A stretch of 64,000 nt of DNA from Burkholderia thailandensis E264 (lineage in GTDB: Bacteria > Pseudomonadota > Gammaproteobacteria > Burkholderiales > Burkholderiaceae): positions 2,480,001 through 2,544,000 of the forward strand of contig NC_007651.1 in assembly GCF_000012365.1 (NCBI RefSeq), given 5' to 3'. Positions 50,689 through 60,637 of this stretch are shown here, one piece after another. A model generated the notes under the pieces. The model worked only from the letters and a program-made list of their open reading frames with translations, searched no databases and was not told the origin of the DNA. Every line of letters starts with the position of its first letter. Position 1 is the stretch's first letter. Both the position numbers and the translations under genes were made by a program.

Positions 50689-52956
50689 TTGAATTCACCG
50701 CTTGATGCCAATTCCGACGCGCGGCGCGACGATTCGTCTGCCGCGCGTTCCCGTACGTCCGGCGTTGCCGCTGCGGCCGCGGGTGCGTACACGCCGAGCG
50801 TGCAGCGTATCAACGAGCTCGACGCCATCTTCGGCGACGGCGGCCTGTTCGCACGCGCGCTCGACAACTACCGTCCGCGCGCGTCGCAGATCGGCATGGC
50901 GCGTGCAGTTGCCGCCACGATGGAAGCATCGGGCAAGCTGATGCCGGAGCCCGAGATCTTCGAGACGCGCAAGCGCCCCGCGCGGCGTCTGCAGGACGGC
51001 GCATCCGCCGGCCGCGACGATGCGCGCGCCGCGTCGTCCGGCGACGCAAGCGCCGATAGCGCCGACAGCGGCGACAACACGCTGATCGTCGAGGCCGGCA
51101 CCGGCACCGGCAAGACCTATGCGTATCTCGTTCCGGCGATGCTTTGGGGCGGCAAGGTGATCGTGTCGACGGGCACGAAGCATCTGCAGGATCAGCTGTT
51201 CCAGCGCGACATCCCGACGGTGCGCGACGCGCTCGCGGTGCCCGTGACCGTCGCGATGCTCAAGGGGCGCGCGAACTATCTGTGTCATTACTATCTGCAA
51301 CGCACGGCCGACAACGGCCGCCTGCCGTCGCGGCAGGACACCGCGTACCTGCAGGACATCATCCGCTTCGCGAAGATCACGAAGAGCGGCGACAAGGCCG
51401 AGCTCGCGAGCGTGCCGGAGACGTCGCCCGTGTGGTCGATGGTCACGTCGACGCGCGACAACTGCCTCGGCCAGGAATGCCCGCACTACAAGGACTGCTT
51501 CGTGATGCAGGCGCGCCGCGAGGCGCAGCAGGCGGACCTCGTTGTCGTCAATCACCATCTGTTCTTCGCGGACATCATGCTGCGCGACACCGGGATGGCA
51601 GAGTTGCTGCCGAGCGCGAACACGATCATCTTCGACGAGGCGCATCAACTGCCCGAGACCGCGACGCTCTTTTTCGGCGAGACGCTGTCGACGACGCAAC
51701 TGCTCGAGCTCGCGCGCGATTCGGTGGTCGAAGGCCTCGCGCATGCGCGCGATGCGGTCGAATGGGTGAAGCTCGGCGGCGCGCTGGAGCGCGCGGCGCG
51801 CGACGTGCGGCTTGCGTTTGCGGATGACGGCATCGTCCGGATGTCGCTTGCGCAACTGGGCGACGGCCACCCGCTCTTCGGCGCGCTCGATGCCGTGGAT
51901 TCGGCGCTCGACGCGCTGTCGACGGCGCTCGCGGGGCAGGCGGAGCGCGCCGAATCGATCGCCGCATGCGAGCGCCGCGCGCGCGAACTGCAGGACCTGC
52001 TCGCGGGCTGGGTCGCGCCCGATGCGACCGACGATGCGGCCGGCGCGAAGGCCGGCGCGGAAGCGGGCGAGCACGACGATCCGAACGAGAAGGTGCGTTG
52101 GGTCGAGGTGTTCGCACACACGGTTCAACTGCACGAAACGCCGCTGTCCGTCGCGCCGATCTTCGCGAAGCAGCGTGCGGGCGTGCCGCGCGCGTGGATC
52201 TTCACGTCGGCCACGCTGTCGGTACGCGGCGATTTCACGCACTACGCGGCGCAGATGGGGCTCAGTTCCCGCCGTTCGATGACGTTGCCGAGCCCGTTCG
52301 ACTATCAGACGCAAGGCCTGCTGTACGTGCCGCGGAACTTGCCGCAGCCGTCGTCGCCCGCGTTCACCGACGCGGTGTTCGACGCCGCGCTGCCGGCGAT
52401 CGAGGCGTCGGGCGGCGGCGTGTTCGTGCTGTGCACGACGCTGCGCGCGGTCGACCGAATCGCGATGAAGCTGCGCGACACGATCGACGCGCGCGGTTGG
52501 CGCACGCCGCTCCTCGTGCAGGGCGATGCGAGCCGCACCGAACTGCTCGATCGGTTCCGCGCATACGGCAATGCGATTCTCGTCGGCAGCCAGAGCTTCT
52601 GGGAAGGCGTCGACGTGCGCGGCGACGCGCTGTCGCTCGTCGTGATCGACAAGCTGCCGTTCGCGCCGCCCGACGATCCGGTGCTCGCCGCGCGGCTCGA
52701 TGCGCTGACGAAGAAGGGATTGAGCCCGTTCGCCGTTCACCAGTTGCCGCAGGCCGTCATCACGCTGAAGCAGGGGGCCGGGCGGCTGATTCGCGCGGAG
52801 ACGGACCGCGGCGTGCTGATGATCTGCGACACGCGCCTCGTCGACAAGCCGTATGGCCGGCGCATCTGGCAGAGCCTGCCGCCTTTCAAGCGCACGCGCG
52901 AGATCGACGTCGTACGCGAGTTCTTCGCCGAGCGGCGCGAGGCCGCGCAGGCTTGA
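50689..52956 (+). CDS. DinG/YoaA-type ATP-dependent DNA helicase
   Basis: 755 residues, XPD-like superfamily 2 helicase (5'-3'). Walker A GTGTGKTY with Lys 142, DEAH box IFDEAHQLPE, and an iron-sulfur Cys set (ANYLCHYYL, CLGQECPHYKDC). Motif V/VI region SQSFWEGVDVRGDALSLVVIDKLPF and QGAGRLIRAETDRGV at the C terminus. DinG and YoaA act on R-loops, forks and damaged DNA. The TTG at 50689 has AGGAA 9 bases upstream; no ATG in frame is near. An acidic, low-complexity N-terminus precedes the helicase part. Confidence 0.9.
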   Translation: MNSPLDANSDARRDDSSAARSRTSGVAAAAAGAYTPSVQRINELDAIFGDGGLFARALDNYRPRASQIGMARAVAATMEASGKLMPEPEIFETRKRPARRLQDGASAGRDDARAASSGDASADSADSGDNTLIVEAGTGTGKTYAYLVPAMLWGGKVIVSTGTKHLQDQLFQRDIPTVRDALAVPVTVAMLKGRANYLCHYYLQRTADNGRLPSRQDTAYLQDIIRFAKITKSGDKAELASVPETSPVWSMVTSTRDNCLGQECPHYKDCFVMQARREAQQADLVVVNHHLFFADIMLRDTGMAELLPSANTIIFDEAHQLPETATLFFGETLSTTQLLELARDSVVEGLAHARDAVEWVKLGGALERAARDVRLAFADDGIVRMSLAQLGDGHPLFGALDAVDSALDALSTALAGQAERAESIAACERRARELQDLLAGWVAPDATDDAAGAKAGAEAGEHDDPNEKVRWVEVFAHTVQLHETPLSVAPIFAKQRAGVPRAWIFTSATLSVRGDFTHYAAQMGLSSRRSMTLPSPFDYQTQGLLYVPRNLPQPSSPAFTDAVFDAALPAIEASGGGVFVLCTTLRAVDRIAMKLRDTIDARGWRTPLLVQGDASRTELLDRFRAYGNAILVGSQSFWEGVDVRGDALSLVVIDKLPFAPPDDPVLAARLDALTKKGLSPFAVHQLPQAVITLKQGAGRLIRAETDRGVLMICDTRLVDKPYGRRIWQSLPPFKRTREIDVVREFFAERREAAQA

Positions 52957-53069
52957 GGGGGCGGGCGAGCGGTCTGGGGCCGCCGCGCGACACGCGAAGA
53001 AGCGCGAGGTGACGCAACGCGCGCCGGCGGCGCGCGATGATCGTTCCGACATGCGCGACATGCGCGCAA

Positions 53070-53100
53070 AAAGAAAAACCCGGCTCGATCAAGCCGGGTT
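53070..53100 (-). terminator. Intrinsic terminator of bamD
   Basis: Minus strand: 9-bp stem AACCCGGCT...AGCCGGGTT (53100-53092 with 53085-53077) followed by TTTCTTTTT. Lies after the bamD stop and opposite the end of the helicase gene. Confidence 0.82.
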
Positions 53101-53168
53101 CAACGAGATGGTCGTGCCGACCGCAGGTGCTTTCATGCGCCGAGCGCGCATGAAACGCGACGCTCGAC

Positions 53169-54011
53169 TCAGAACTGCCACCACGATTTCTTGGTGCCCG
53201 GCCGCGCATGACCCGTGACGTACGGGCTGTCCGGGAAGGTCGATGCGAGCACGCGCTTCGTGTCGTCGGCGAGCTGCGGCTGATTCAGCTTCGCGTAAGA
53301 CAGCATCATGATGTGCAGCGCGTCTTCGATCGCCGGCGCGTTCTTGTATTCCTTGATCGCGAGCTGCGCGCGGTTGATCGCCGCGACATAAGCGCCGCGC
53401 CGGTAGTAGTAATCGGCCGCGTGCACTTCGTGCGACGCGAGCGCGTTGACGATGTAGCGCATCCGCGCGGCCGCATCGGGCGCGTACTTGCTCTTTGGAT
53501 AGCGGTCGACCACGACCTTGAACGCGTCGTACGATTCGCGCAGCGCCTGCGGATCGCGCTCGCTCATGTCCTGACCGGAGAAGCGGCCGAACAGGCCCAG
53601 GTCGTCGTTGAAGTGGATCATCCCCTTCAGGTAGTACGCGTACGCGACATCCGGGTGATCCGGGTGGAGCTGGATGAAGCGGTCGACCGCCTGATCGGCG
53701 GCGGCCGTTTCGTTATCCTTCCAGTTGCAGTAGGCGACGTTGATCTGCGCCTGCTGCGCGAAATGGCCGAACGGGTCGCGGCCCTGCAGCGCTTCGAAGT
53801 ATTTCGCGCACTTGCCCCAGTCGCCGCCCGTCAATGCATCCTGAGCCTCTGAGTATAATTTGTTGTTCGACCAGGTTGCCGTCTCATCGCTTTTCTGCGG
53901 CAAGCCGTGGCAACCCGCGACGAGCGCCGCGGCCGCCGCCAGCGCGGCCCAGGCGGCCGCAGGTTTTGCGACGCGTTTGGTCGAATGCATCATGGTGAAA
54001 AGGGCTCGCAT
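53169..54011 (-). CDS. bamD: Outer-membrane assembly lipoprotein BamD
   Basis: 280 residues. Lipobox LVAGC with lipidated Cys 34; five TPR-like repeats (SEAQDALTGGDWGKCAKYFEALQGRDPFG and following) and the conserved AYYLKGMIHFND and DPQALRESYDAFKVVVDRYPKSKYAPDA. BamD is the essential lipoprotein of the BAM complex. The start at 54011 has TAGGACA upstream; ATG codons at 53993 and 53990 are less well placed. Divergent from rluD: the two start codons are 35 bases apart. Confidence 0.96.
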   Translation of the reverse strand: MRALFTMMHSTKRVAKPAAAWAALAAAAALVAGCHGLPQKSDETATWSNNKLYSEAQDALTGGDWGKCAKYFEALQGRDPFGHFAQQAQINVAYCNWKDNETAAADQAVDRFIQLHPDHPDVAYAYYLKGMIHFNDDLGLFGRFSGQDMSERDPQALRESYDAFKVVVDRYPKSKYAPDAAARMRYIVNALASHEVHAADYYYRRGAYVAAINRAQLAIKEYKNAPAIEDALHIMMLSYAKLNQPQLADDTKRVLASTFPDSPYVTGHARPGTKKSWWQF

Positions 54012-54046
54012 TGTCCTAGCTTCAAGTCTCAAGTGACCCAGTCTAA

Positions 54047-55222
54047 ATGACCCGTTCAAGTTCGTTGAATGCCCGTGCGGGCAAGTCAAACCGCGACGAT
54101 TATAGCCCAAGCGCCAGCCCCGCCGACGCTTCTGCAGGCGATTCGCTCGACGACGATCTGTCGAGCGACACGCTCGTCGCGCCCGCGGGCGCCGATGCGC
54201 CGCGCGTCGTCGACGTACCGCCCGCGCTCGCGGGCGAGCGCCTCGACAAGGCGCTCGCGCAGTTGTTCCCCGAGTTCTCTCGCAGCCGCCTGCAGCAGTG
54301 GATCGAATCGGAGCGTGTGCGCGTCGACGGCGCGCCCGCGAAGATCCGGCAGGCCGTGCCGCTCGGCGCGACGATCGAGCTGCTGCCGGATCTGCTGCCC
54401 GAGCAACTCGCGTTCACGCCGGAGCCGGTGCCGCTTTCGATCGTCTACGAGGACGATACGATCGTCGTCGTAGACAAGCCGGCCGGCCTCGTCGTCCACC
54501 CGGCCGCCGGCAACTGGAGCGGCACGCTGCTCAACGGTCTGCTGCACCGCTATGCGGATGCGGCCGGCCTGCCGCGCGCCGGGATCGTGCATCGGCTCGA
54601 CAAGGAGACGTCGGGCCTGATGGTCGTCGCCCGCACGCTCGCCGCGCAGACGGACCTGATCCGCCAATTGCAGGCGCGCACGGTGAAGCGCCGCTATTTC
54701 GCGCTCGTGTGGGGGCAGATGCCCGACGAAGGCACGATCGACGCGCCGATCGGCCGCGATCCGCGCGAACGCACGCGGATGGCGGTCGTCACGGGGGCGG
54801 CGGGCAAGCCGGCGCGCACGCATTTCCGCACCGTCGACACGACGCCGTGGGAGCGTCAGCCGGTATCGGCGATCCATTGCGATCTCGAAACCGGGCGCAC
54901 GCATCAGATCCGCGTGCATTGCGCGCACGTCGGACATCCGTTGCTCGGCGATCCGGTGTACGGCCGCGCGCGCGGCAAGCGCTCGGTCGCGCCGCTGCCG
55001 GGCGGCTTCGCGCGGCAGGCGCTGCACGCATGGCGGCTCGGCCTCGTTCATCCGGCGACCGGCCGGTCGATGCAATGGCGCGCGCCGCTGCCGGCCGATC
55101 TCGCGGCGCTCGTCGATGCGCTCGGCTTCGGCGCGGACGATGCGGAATTCGGCGACGACGACGCGGTCTATGACGACGGTTACGATGGAGGCATCCCGCA
55201 TGCCGACGACGAAGAGGATTGA
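54047..55222 (+). CDS. rluD: 23S rRNA pseudouridine synthase RluD
   Basis: 391 residues. S4 RNA-binding domain (about 65-120, [24 protein letters not shown]) then the RluA-type catalytic domain with Asp 185 in [15 protein letters not shown]. RluD makes pseudouridines 1911, 1915 and 1917 in helix 69 of 23S rRNA. Longer at the N-terminus (about 55 acidic residues) than E. coli (326). The order bamD/rluD/pgeF is conserved. pgeF follows 6 bases downstream. Confidence 0.95.
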   Translation: MTRSSSLNARAGKSNRDDYSPSASPADASAGDSLDDDLSSDTLVAPAGADAPRVVDVPPALAGERLDKALAQLFPEFSRSRLQQWIESERVRVDGAPAKIRQAVPLGATIELLPDLLPEQLAFTPEPVPLSIVYEDDTIVVVDKPAGLVVHPAAGNWSGTLLNGLLHRYADAAGLPRAGIVHRLDKETSGLMVVARTLAAQTDLIRQLQARTVKRRYFALVWGQMPDEGTIDAPIGRDPRERTRMAVVTGAAGKPARTHFRTVDTTPWERQPVSAIHCDLETGRTHQIRVHCAHVGHPLLGDPVYGRARGKRSVAPLPGGFARQALHAWRLGLVHPATGRSMQWRAPLPADLAALVDALGFGADDAEFGDDDAVYDDGYDGGIPHADDEED

Positions 55223-55228
55223 CTGCCG

Positions 55229-56083
55229 ATGACGACGTTGCGACCCCTGACGCTCTCGGAGTGCATGCAACCCGACTGGGATGCGCCGCCGCGCGTGCGC
55301 GCGCTCGTGTCGACGCGCAATGGCGGCGTGAGCGAGCCGCCTTATGGCGCGTGGGGCGGCGAGGGCGGCGGCGAGGTCGCGGGCGGGATGAATCTCGGCA
55401 GGCACACGGGCGACGATCCCGCGCATGTCGAAGCGAATCGCGCCCGGCTGCTCGCGTTGACGGGGCAGTCACGCGCTGCGTGGCTCGAGCAGGTTCACGG
55501 CACGGACATCGTGCACGCGGAGGACGTGATCGCCGCGAGCGCGGCGGATGCAGGCGCGGGCGGGCTCGTGCGCGCGGATGCGAGCGTCGCGGCGACGCCG
55601 GGCGCCGTCTGCGTCGTGATGGTCGCGGATTGCCTGCCGGTGTTGCTGTGCGACGATGCCGGCCGCGCGGTCGGCGCCGCGCATGCGGGCTGGCGCGGCC
55701 TTGTCGCGGGCATCGTCGAGAAGACGGCCGAGCGCGTCGCGGCGCTGGCGGGCGGCGGCGCCGGCGGCCTGCACGCGTATCTCGGTCCGGCAATCGGCCC
55801 CACCGCGTTCGAGGTCGGCGCCGACGTGCGCTCGGCCTTTCTCGATGCGACGCCGCTTGCCGATTACGCGGCGACGGAGCGCGCCTTCGCGCCGCGCCCG
55901 GACGCGCCCGGCAAGTATCTGGCGGATCTCTATGCGCTCGCGCGGTTGCGCCTCGCGCGCGCCGGCGTCACGCGCGTGAGCGGCGGCACGGCTTGCACGG
56001 CGACCGAGCGCGAGCGCTTCTATTCTTATCGGCGCGATCGCGTGACGGGGCGGATGGCCGCGATGATCTGGCTCGCCGACTGA
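55229..56083 (+). CDS. pgeF: PgeF/YfiH family (peptidoglycan editing factor, LACC1-like)
   Basis: 284 residues. Family ligands: WLEQVHGTDIV (His), VMVADCLPVLLCDDAG (Cys) and GAAHAGWRGLVAGI (His), the three metal or substrate-binding positions of the YfiH fold. In E. coli it prevents wrong residues in muropeptides; related proteins have purine nucleoside phosphorylase and polyphenol oxidase activities. Length is near 245-280. Cotranscribed with rluD. Confidence 0.93.
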   Translation: MTTLRPLTLSECMQPDWDAPPRVRALVSTRNGGVSEPPYGAWGGEGGGEVAGGMNLGRHTGDDPAHVEANRARLLALTGQSRAAWLEQVHGTDIVHAEDVIAASAADAGAGGLVRADASVAATPGAVCVVMVADCLPVLLCDDAGRAVGAAHAGWRGLVAGIVEKTAERVAALAGGGAGGLHAYLGPAIGPTAFEVGADVRSAFLDATPLADYAATERAFAPRPDAPGKYLADLYALARLRLARAGVTRVSGGTACTATERERFYSYRRDRVTGRMAAMIWLAD

Positions 56084-56480
56084 CGTCTCCCTGCGGCGGA
56101 CCGCGCCGGCATGGGGGTGGTATTTTTGCGGCGGTGCGACGCGCGCATTGCTGCGCCGCACCGTGCGATTGCTGTCATCAAGTTCGCTTAGACTCTCGCC
56201 GGCCGAATGGGCCGGACATCTCCGCCGCGCGTCGCGCGGCGCGTTCCGCAACAATCATTCCGGTTGTCGAAGCATGTGTTGTCGGAGGTGACGGATCACA
56301 TGGGGAAAACGATAATGATAAAACTACTGCACTGCGGCAGAATCTGGAGAAGCGCTCCGGAACACGCCCGGCTGAACGGGGCGCGCAGTGGGTGGTCGAC
56401 TTCATGCGGCTCGAGCAGGATTTCCAGGGTCCCCGCAGGCAACACCGAGGAAACACCGAGGAACCACCGTTAAGGCAGGT
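56084..56480. other. Leader region of the pha operon
   Basis: 397 bases without a credible gene. A 7-bp inverted repeat CGGTGCG/CGCACCG lies at about 56133-56163. An AT-rich GATAATGATAAAACT at 56311-56325 is the best -10-like element. Just before phaC, AACACCGAGGA repeats twice and partly a third time (56441-56468). Short open frames here show no family pattern. Confidence 0.45.
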
Positions 56481-58358
56481 ATGACAGCATCGAAAAAATC
56501 GTCGACGTCCTCTCACACGGATACTTCCCAGGGTCGCAACGCAGCCGGATCGGCGGCCCAGCCCATGCAACAGTTGTTCGAGTCCTGGCTCGACGCGTGG
56601 CGCAGCTTCGCGGACCCGGCCCGGGCGAGCGCTGGCGGCGCGCCCGCGCAGCCGCCGTTCGCGGCGTTCCAGGCGCCTCAACTGTTCCCGTTCGCGATGC
56701 CTAAGATGCCGCCGATGCCGGACTGGTCCGGCGGCGCGCCCGCGTCGCTCGCGCCCGTCGCGTCGGTGCCGCCCGCGCGGCTGCAGAAGCTGCAGGCCGA
56801 TTACGCGCGCGATTGCCTCGCGCTGATCCAGCAGGCAAGCGCCGCGGCGCCGACCGTTCCCGAGCTGAAGGATCGGCGTTTCAGCTCGGATGCATGGAAG
56901 GCTTCGCCCGCGCACGGATTCGCGGCCGCGTGGTATCTGCTGAACGCGCGCTATCTGCAGGAGCTTGCCGACGCGCTCGAGACCGATCCGAAGACGCGCG
57001 AGCGGATCCGCTTCACGGTCCAGCAGTGGACGGCCGCCGCGTCGCCGAGCAACTTTCTCGCGCTCAATCCTGAGGCGCAGAAGAATCTCGTCGAGACGCA
57101 GGGCGAGAGCCTGCGTCTCGGGATGATGAACCTGCTCGCGGACATGCGGCGCGGCAAGATCACGCAGACGGACGAATCGCAATTCGTCGTCGGCAAGAAT
57201 CTCGCGGTGACACCGGGCGCGATCGTCTACGAGAACGATCTGATCCAGCTGATCCAGTACAAGCCGACGACGGCAACCGTCTTCGAGCGGCCGCTCCTCA
57301 TCGTGCCGCCTTGCATCAACAAGTTCTACATCCTCGATCTGCAGCCGGAGAACTCGCTCGTCGCGCACGCGCTGTCGTGCGGCCATCAGGTGTTTCTCGT
57401 GTCGTGGCGCAACGCCGATGCGTTGGTCTCGCACAAGACGTGGGACGACTACATCGACGAGGGGCTGCTCGCCGCGATCGACGTCGTCCAGCAGGTGAGC
57501 GGGCGCGAGCAGATCAACACGCTCGGTTTTTGCGTCGGCGGCACGATGCTGGCCACGGCGCTCGCGGTGCTCGCCGCGCGCGGCGAGCATCCGGCCGCGT
57601 CGATGACGCTCCTCACCGCGATGCTCGATTTTTCCGACACGGGCATCCTCGACGTGTTCGTCGACGAAGCGCACGTGCAGATGCGCGAGCAGACCATCGG
57701 CGGCAAGAACGGCGCGCCCGCGGGCTTGATGCGCGGCGTCGAGTTCGCGAACACGTTTTCGTTTCTGCGTCCGAACGATCTCGTGTGGAACTACGTCGTC
57801 GACAACTACCTGAAGGGCCGCACGCCGGCGCCGTTCGATCTGCTGTACTGGAACGGCGATTCGACGAGCCTGCCGGGGCCGATGTACGCGTGGTATCTGC
57901 GAAACACCTATCTCGAGAACAAGCTGCGCGAGCCGGATGCGCTCACCGTGTGCGGCGAGCCCGTCGATCTGTCGCGGATCGACGTGCCGACGTTCATCTA
58001 CGGCTCGCGCGAGGATCACATCGTGCCGTGGCAGACCGCGTACGAATCGACGTCGCTGCTGACGGGGCCGCTGAAGTTCGTGCTCGGCGCATCGGGCCAC
58101 ATCGCGGGCGTGATCAACCCGCCTGCGAAGCACAAGCGCAGCTACTGGAGCTATGACGCCGATGCGAAGGCGCTGCCGGAATCGGCGAACGACTGGCTCG
58201 ACGCGGCCGTCGAGCATCCGGGCAGCTGGTGGCCGGTGTGGATCGAGTGGCTCGATCAGTACGGCGGAAAGAAGGTGAAGCCGCGCGGGCAGCTCGGCTC
58301 CGCGCACTTCCCGGTGATCGAGCCTGCGCCCGGCCGGTATGTGATGCAACGCGATTGA
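56481..58358 (+). CDS. phaC: Class I poly(3-hydroxybutyrate) synthase PhaC
   Basis: 625 residues. Polymerises (R)-3-hydroxyacyl-CoA to polyhydroxyalkanoate on the granule surface. Lipase-like box GFCVGG with nucleophile Cys 351, and Asp 512 and His 540 completing the triad; these are each 32 higher than Cys 319, Asp 480, His 508 of the Cupriavidus enzyme. The N-terminal 90 residues include a Ser/Thr/Gln-rich start and a Pro-rich stretch. AGGCAGG precedes the ATG at 56481. First gene of phaC-phaA-phaB-phaR. Confidence 0.97.
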   Translation: MTASKKSSTSSHTDTSQGRNAAGSAAQPMQQLFESWLDAWRSFADPARASAGGAPAQPPFAAFQAPQLFPFAMPKMPPMPDWSGGAPASLAPVASVPPARLQKLQADYARDCLALIQQASAAAPTVPELKDRRFSSDAWKASPAHGFAAAWYLLNARYLQELADALETDPKTRERIRFTVQQWTAAASPSNFLALNPEAQKNLVETQGESLRLGMMNLLADMRRGKITQTDESQFVVGKNLAVTPGAIVYENDLIQLIQYKPTTATVFERPLLIVPPCINKFYILDLQPENSLVAHALSCGHQVFLVSWRNADALVSHKTWDDYIDEGLLAAIDVVQQVSGREQINTLGFCVGGTMLATALAVLAARGEHPAASMTLLTAMLDFSDTGILDVFVDEAHVQMREQTIGGKNGAPAGLMRGVEFANTFSFLRPNDLVWNYVVDNYLKGRTPAPFDLLYWNGDSTSLPGPMYAWYLRNTYLENKLREPDALTVCGEPVDLSRIDVPTFIYGSREDHIVPWQTAYESTSLLTGPLKFVLGASGHIAGVINPPAKHKRSYWSYDADAKALPESANDWLDAAVEHPGSWWPVWIEWLDQYGGKKVKPRGQLGSAHFPVIEPAPGRYVMQRD

Positions 58359-58454
58359 CGAACGACGGAAGGCGGAGCACGCTTTGCGTCGCTACCGATT
58401 TTTAACAGGGCGGTTCGCGGCGCGCCGTGCCGCGTTCGCTCGGAGGATAGTGAA

Positions 58455-59636
58455 ATGACTGACGTAGTGATCGTATCGGCCGCGCGCACCGCGGTCGGCA
58501 AGTTCGGCGGCTCGCTCGCGAAGATCGCCGCGCCGGAGCTCGGCGCGACCGTGATCCGCGCGGTGCTCGAGCGTGCGGGCGTGAAGCCCGAGCAGGTCAG
58601 CGAAGTGATTCTCGGCCAGGTGCTGACGGCGGGCTCGGGCCAGAATCCGGCGCGTCAGGCGCTCATCGCGGCGGGGCTGCCGAACGCCGTGCCGGGCATG
58701 ACGATCAACAAGGTGTGCGGCTCCGGCCTGAAGGCCGTGATGCTCGCCGCGAACGCGATCGTCGCGGGCGACGCGGAGATCGTCGTTGCGGGCGGGCAGG
58801 AGAACATGAGCGCCGCGCCGCACGTGCTGCCGGGCTCGCGCGACGGCTTCCGGATGGGCGATGCGAAGCTTGTCGACAGCATGATCGTCGACGGCCTGTG
58901 GGACGTCTACAACAAGTACCACATGGGCGTCACGGCGGAGAACGTCGCGAAGGAGTACGGGATCACGCGCGAAGCGCAGGACCAGTTCGCGGCGCTGTCG
59001 CAGAACAAGGCGGAAGCCGCGCAGAAAGCCGGCCGTTTCGACGACGAGATCGTGCCGATCGAGATCCCGCAGCGAAAGGGCGAGCCGCTTCGCTTCGCGA
59101 CCGACGAGTTCGTGCGCTACGGCGTGACGGCCGAGTCGCTCGCGAGCCTGAAGCCCGCGTTCGCGAAGGACGGCACGGTGACGGCCGCGAACGCGTCCGG
59201 CATCAACGACGGCGCGGCCGCGGTGCTCGTGATGTCTGCGAAGAAGGCCGAGGCGCTCGGTCTCGAGCCGCTCGCGCGGATCAAGGCGTACGCGAACGCG
59301 GGCGTCGATCCGAGCGTGATGGGCATGGGCCCCGTTCCGGCATCGCGCCGCTGTCTCGAACGCGCGGGCTGGTCGGTGGGCGACCTCGACCTGATGGAGA
59401 TCAACGAGGCGTTCGCCGCGCAGGCGCTCGCGGTCCACAAGCAGATGGGCTGGGATACGTCGAAGGTCAACGTGAACGGCGGCGCGATCGCGATCGGCCA
59501 TCCGATCGGCGCGTCGGGCTGCCGGATTCTCGTCACGCTGCTGCACGAAATGCAAAAGCGCGATGCGAAACGCGGCCTCGCGTCGCTTTGCATCGGCGGC
59601 GGAATGGGCGTCGCGCTCGCGCTCGAGCGCCCGTAA
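58455..59636 (+). CDS. phaA: Acetyl-CoA acetyltransferase (beta-ketothiolase) PhaA
   Basis: 393 residues. Condenses two acetyl-CoA to acetoacetyl-CoA, the first step to PHB. Catalytic Cys 88 ([10 protein letters not shown]), His 349 (IGHPIGASG) and Cys 379 (LCIGGGMG), the same numbers as in well-studied thiolases such as Zoogloea (off by one or none). GGAGGATAG precedes the ATG. A GC hairpin (59659-59684) separates it from phaB. Confidence 0.97.
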   Translation: MTDVVIVSAARTAVGKFGGSLAKIAAPELGATVIRAVLERAGVKPEQVSEVILGQVLTAGSGQNPARQALIAAGLPNAVPGMTINKVCGSGLKAVMLAANAIVAGDAEIVVAGGQENMSAAPHVLPGSRDGFRMGDAKLVDSMIVDGLWDVYNKYHMGVTAENVAKEYGITREAQDQFAALSQNKAEAAQKAGRFDDEIVPIEIPQRKGEPLRFATDEFVRYGVTAESLASLKPAFAKDGTVTAANASGINDGAAAVLVMSAKKAEALGLEPLARIKAYANAGVDPSVMGMGPVPASRRCLERAGWSVGDLDLMEINEAFAAQALAVHKQMGWDTSKVNVNGGAIAIGHPIGASGCRILVTLLHEMQKRDAKRGLASLCIGGGMGVALALERP

Positions 59637-59658
59637 CGCGAGTCAGGAGGCACCCGAG

Positions 59659-59684
59659 CGGGCCGTGCCGACAGGCGCGGCCCG
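59659..59684 (+). other. Hairpin between phaA and phaB
   Basis: 11-bp stem with one G-U pair (59659-59669 with 59674-59684) and GACA tetraloop; no U-run. Intercistronic RNA structure in the pha transcript. Confidence 0.5.
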
Positions 59685-59761
59685 GCGTCGGGCGAAAAGG
59701 CAGGCGGGCGACGGAGAGGTTGCCGCTCGGCGCTTCTCAAAACGATAATGGAGTGTGGGTT

Positions 59762-60502
59762 ATGTCTCAGCGAATTGCTTACGTAACGGGCGGAATGGGC
59801 GGCATCGGCACCAGCATCTGCCAGCGCCTGCACAAGGACGGCTTCAGGGTGGTCGCGGGCTGCGGCCCGAATTCGCCGCGCCGCGTGAAATGGCTTGAGG
59901 ACCAGAAGGCGCTCGGCTTCGATTTCTACGCGTCCGAAGGCAACGTCGGCGACTGGGATTCGACGAAGCAGGCATTCGACAAGGTGAAGGCCGAGATCGG
60001 CGAGATCGACGTGCTCGTCAACAACGCGGGCATTACGCGCGACGTCGTGTTCCGCAAGATGACGCGCGAGGACTGGACGGCCGTGATCGACACGAACCTG
60101 ACGAGCCTCTTCAACGTCACGAAGCAAGTGATCGACGGCATGGTCGAGCGCGGCTGGGGACGCATCATCAACATCTCGTCGGTGAACGGGCAGAAAGGGC
60201 AGTTCGGCCAGACCAACTACTCGACCGCGAAGGCGGGCATTCACGGCTTCACGATGTCGCTCGCGCAGGAAGTGGCGACGAAGGGCGTGACGGTCAACAC
60301 GGTGTCGCCGGGCTACATCGGCACGGACATGGTGAAGGCGATCCGTCCGGACGTGCTCGAGAAGATCGTCGCGACGATTCCGGTGCGCCGTCTCGGCTCG
60401 CCCGACGAGATCGGCTCGATCGTCGCGTGGCTCGCGTCGGAAGAGTCCGGCTTTGCGACGGGCGCCGATTTTTCGCTGAACGGCGGCTTGCATATGGGCT
60501 GA
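59762..60502 (+). CDS. phaB: Acetoacetyl-CoA reductase PhaB
   Basis: 246 residues. NADPH-dependent reduction of acetoacetyl-CoA to (R)-3-hydroxybutyryl-CoA, the PhaC substrate. Short-chain dehydrogenase: cofactor loop TGGMGGIG (9-16), NNAG motif, catalytic Ser 140, Tyr 153 and Lys 157 (NYSTAKAG), C-terminal SLNGGLHMG. The start MSQRIAYVTGG follows GGAG-type sequence about 10 bases upstream. Confidence 0.97.
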   Translation: MSQRIAYVTGGMGGIGTSICQRLHKDGFRVVAGCGPNSPRRVKWLEDQKALGFDFYASEGNVGDWDSTKQAFDKVKAEIGEIDVLVNNAGITRDVVFRKMTREDWTAVIDTNLTSLFNVTKQVIDGMVERGWGRIINISSVNGQKGQFGQTNYSTAKAGIHGFTMSLAQEVATKGVTVNTVSPGYIGTDMVKAIRPDVLEKIVATIPVRRLGSPDEIGSIVAWLASEESGFATGADFSLNGGLHMG

Positions 60503-60506
60503 GCCA

Positions 60507-60538
60507 TGCGGCCGGACGGCGCATGCCGTCCGGCCGTG
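60507..60538 (+). other. 12-bp perfect hairpin between phaB and phaR
   Basis: CGGCCGGACGGC (60509-60520) pairs perfectly with 60525-60536 across a GCAT loop, with flanking G-U pairs. No U-run follows, so it may limit rather than end read-through into phaR. Confidence 0.6.
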
Positions 60539-60637
60539 TGGGTCGGATGTTCCGGGAACGCCCGGTTCGCGCGCGGCCGCGCCCGCGTGCGGCGCCGGGC
60601 GCCGTCACTGCGCGCATCAGGCGCTCAAAGGCGTTAC

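Noticed and set aside
52957..53076. Extra short gene between the helicase and bamD terminator
   Set aside because: Short open frames are Arg/Ala-rich shadows without start signals.
56316..56473. Small open frame (about 52 codons) in the phaC leader
   Set aside because: No ribosome-binding site and no amino-acid pattern; likely chance.
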